From a bacterium (GTDB taxonomy: Bacteria; Fidelibacterota; UBA2242), in the NCBI GenBank assembly GCA_018895675.1, contig JAHIOG010000183.1, positions 1 through 6,153 on the forward strand: DNA of 6,153 bases, written 5' to 3'. Made by a program: the position numbers and the translations under genes. Below the pieces are notes generated by a model, which saw only the letters and a list, made by a program, of their open reading frames with translations, made no database searches and had not been told where the DNA came from. Shown here piece by piece: positions 5,705 to 6,153 of the stretch (position 1 is its first letter; each line of letters begins with the position of its first letter).

Positions 5705-6153
5705 AATTCCTCTGGAATCGCATTTGAATGAGTGTTACGATTAAAATTATCCCAAACAGGATAAAGGCCAGTGCCGCCGAATAGCCCATGCGCCAATACT
5801 TGAATCCCTCGCGGTACATAAGTAAGACGATGCTCAAGGTGCTGTTTAACGGACCGCCGTCGGTCATGATGTAAGGTTCAGCAAAAAACTGACAGTAGCC
5901 GATCAGGGTCGTCAACGTAATAAAGCCGGTGGTTTGGGTCAGCATTGGCAAAGTGATATGCCGAAACGTCTGTCGTGCATTGGCCCCATCCAGATCTGCG
6001 GCTTCATACAATGATTCAGGAATATTCTGCAGTCCGGCGATGAAAATGATCATATTATAGCCGAATCCCTTCCACACCGCCATTATGATAAGGGCCGGCA
6101 TTGCCCATTTGGGATTGCCCAGCCAGTCGATCGCCTGGATGCCGAACCATCCC
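5694..6153 (-). CDS. Carbohydrate ABC transporter permease, MalF/UgpA type, C-terminal part (runs off right edge)
   Basis: The C-terminal 152 residues of a MalF-type sugar permease; the start lies beyond the right edge. The frame is open through 6152, and the extra 17 residues upstream of the internal Met at 6101 (including IDWLGNPKWA) match the periplasmic loop before a membrane segment in this family. The EAA loop is clear: EAADLDGA at residues 50-57 of the fragment and LP at 68-69. FFAEPYIMTDGGP after the next membrane segment is characteristic of MalF/UgpA-type permeases, and a final hydrophobic helix (AALAFILFGIILIVTLI) ends in a short basic tail. It overlaps the MalG-type gene by 11 nt, so the two permeases are co-translated. 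A substrate-binding lipoprotein gene would be expected further upstream, outside the window. Confidence 0.94.
   Translation of the reverse strand, partial: GWFGIQAIDWLGNPKWAMPALIIMAVWKGFGYNMIIFIAGLQNIPESLYEAADLDGANARQTFRHITLPMLTQTTGFITLTTLIGYCQFFAEPYIMTDGGPLNSTLSIVLLMYREGFKYWRMGYSAALAFILFGIILIVTLIQMRFQRNYVL

Noticed and set aside
1..6153. CRISPR array, insertion sequence or tandem repeats
   Set aside because: Reading through the window I saw no regularly spaced direct repeats, no transposase and no terminal inverted repeats.

Overview
The window is bacterial and almost entirely coded on the minus strand. It holds two unrelated gene blocks separated by a plus-strand tRNA gene. The compact operons, overlapping stop/start codons, mixed ATG/TTG starts and a MalFG-type ABC importer all point to a bacterium. 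The lineage cannot be fixed from sequence alone. The SPL-like radical SAM protein with its cysteine-rich N-terminus would fit an anaerobic Gram-negative lineage (FCB-group or Desulfobacterota-like), but that is only a guess.

Right block (about 3400-6153, read right to left): the C-terminal part of a MalF-type sugar ABC permease, a complete MalG-type permease (11 nt overlap), and a GH1 beta-glucosidase starting 11 nt after the permease stop. Together they form the end of a saccharide-utilisation operon: the importer brings in a beta-linked oligosaccharide or glycoside and the cytoplasmic glycosidase cleaves it. The substrate-binding protein and regulator would lie beyond the right edge. A weak A/T hairpin followed by a T-run may end the operon near 3392-3417.

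Middle (2925-3503): a tRNA-Thr(CGT) gene on the plus strand with a plausible promoter; a frameshifted small coiled-coil reading frame on the minus strand (3055-3278); and a putative extended -10 promoter with a leader of roughly 85 nt serving the left block.

Left block (1-2924, read right to left): five tightly packed minus-strand genes that look like one transcription unit. They encode an 80-aa Cys4 zinc-ribbon protein, an MTA/SAH-nucleosidase-like phosphorylase-superfamily enzyme, a family 2 glycosyltransferase, a divergent ParB-like protein, and the N-terminal 90 residues of a spore-photoproduct-lyase (SPL)-like radical SAM protein that runs off the left edge. Spacings are 6 nt, a 1-nt overlap, a 47-nt overlap and 0 nt. 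This combination of nucleic-acid, nucleoside, sugar-transfer and radical chemistry functions is the most interesting part of the window. It does not match any pathway I can name, so a shared role is inferred only from the gene packing.
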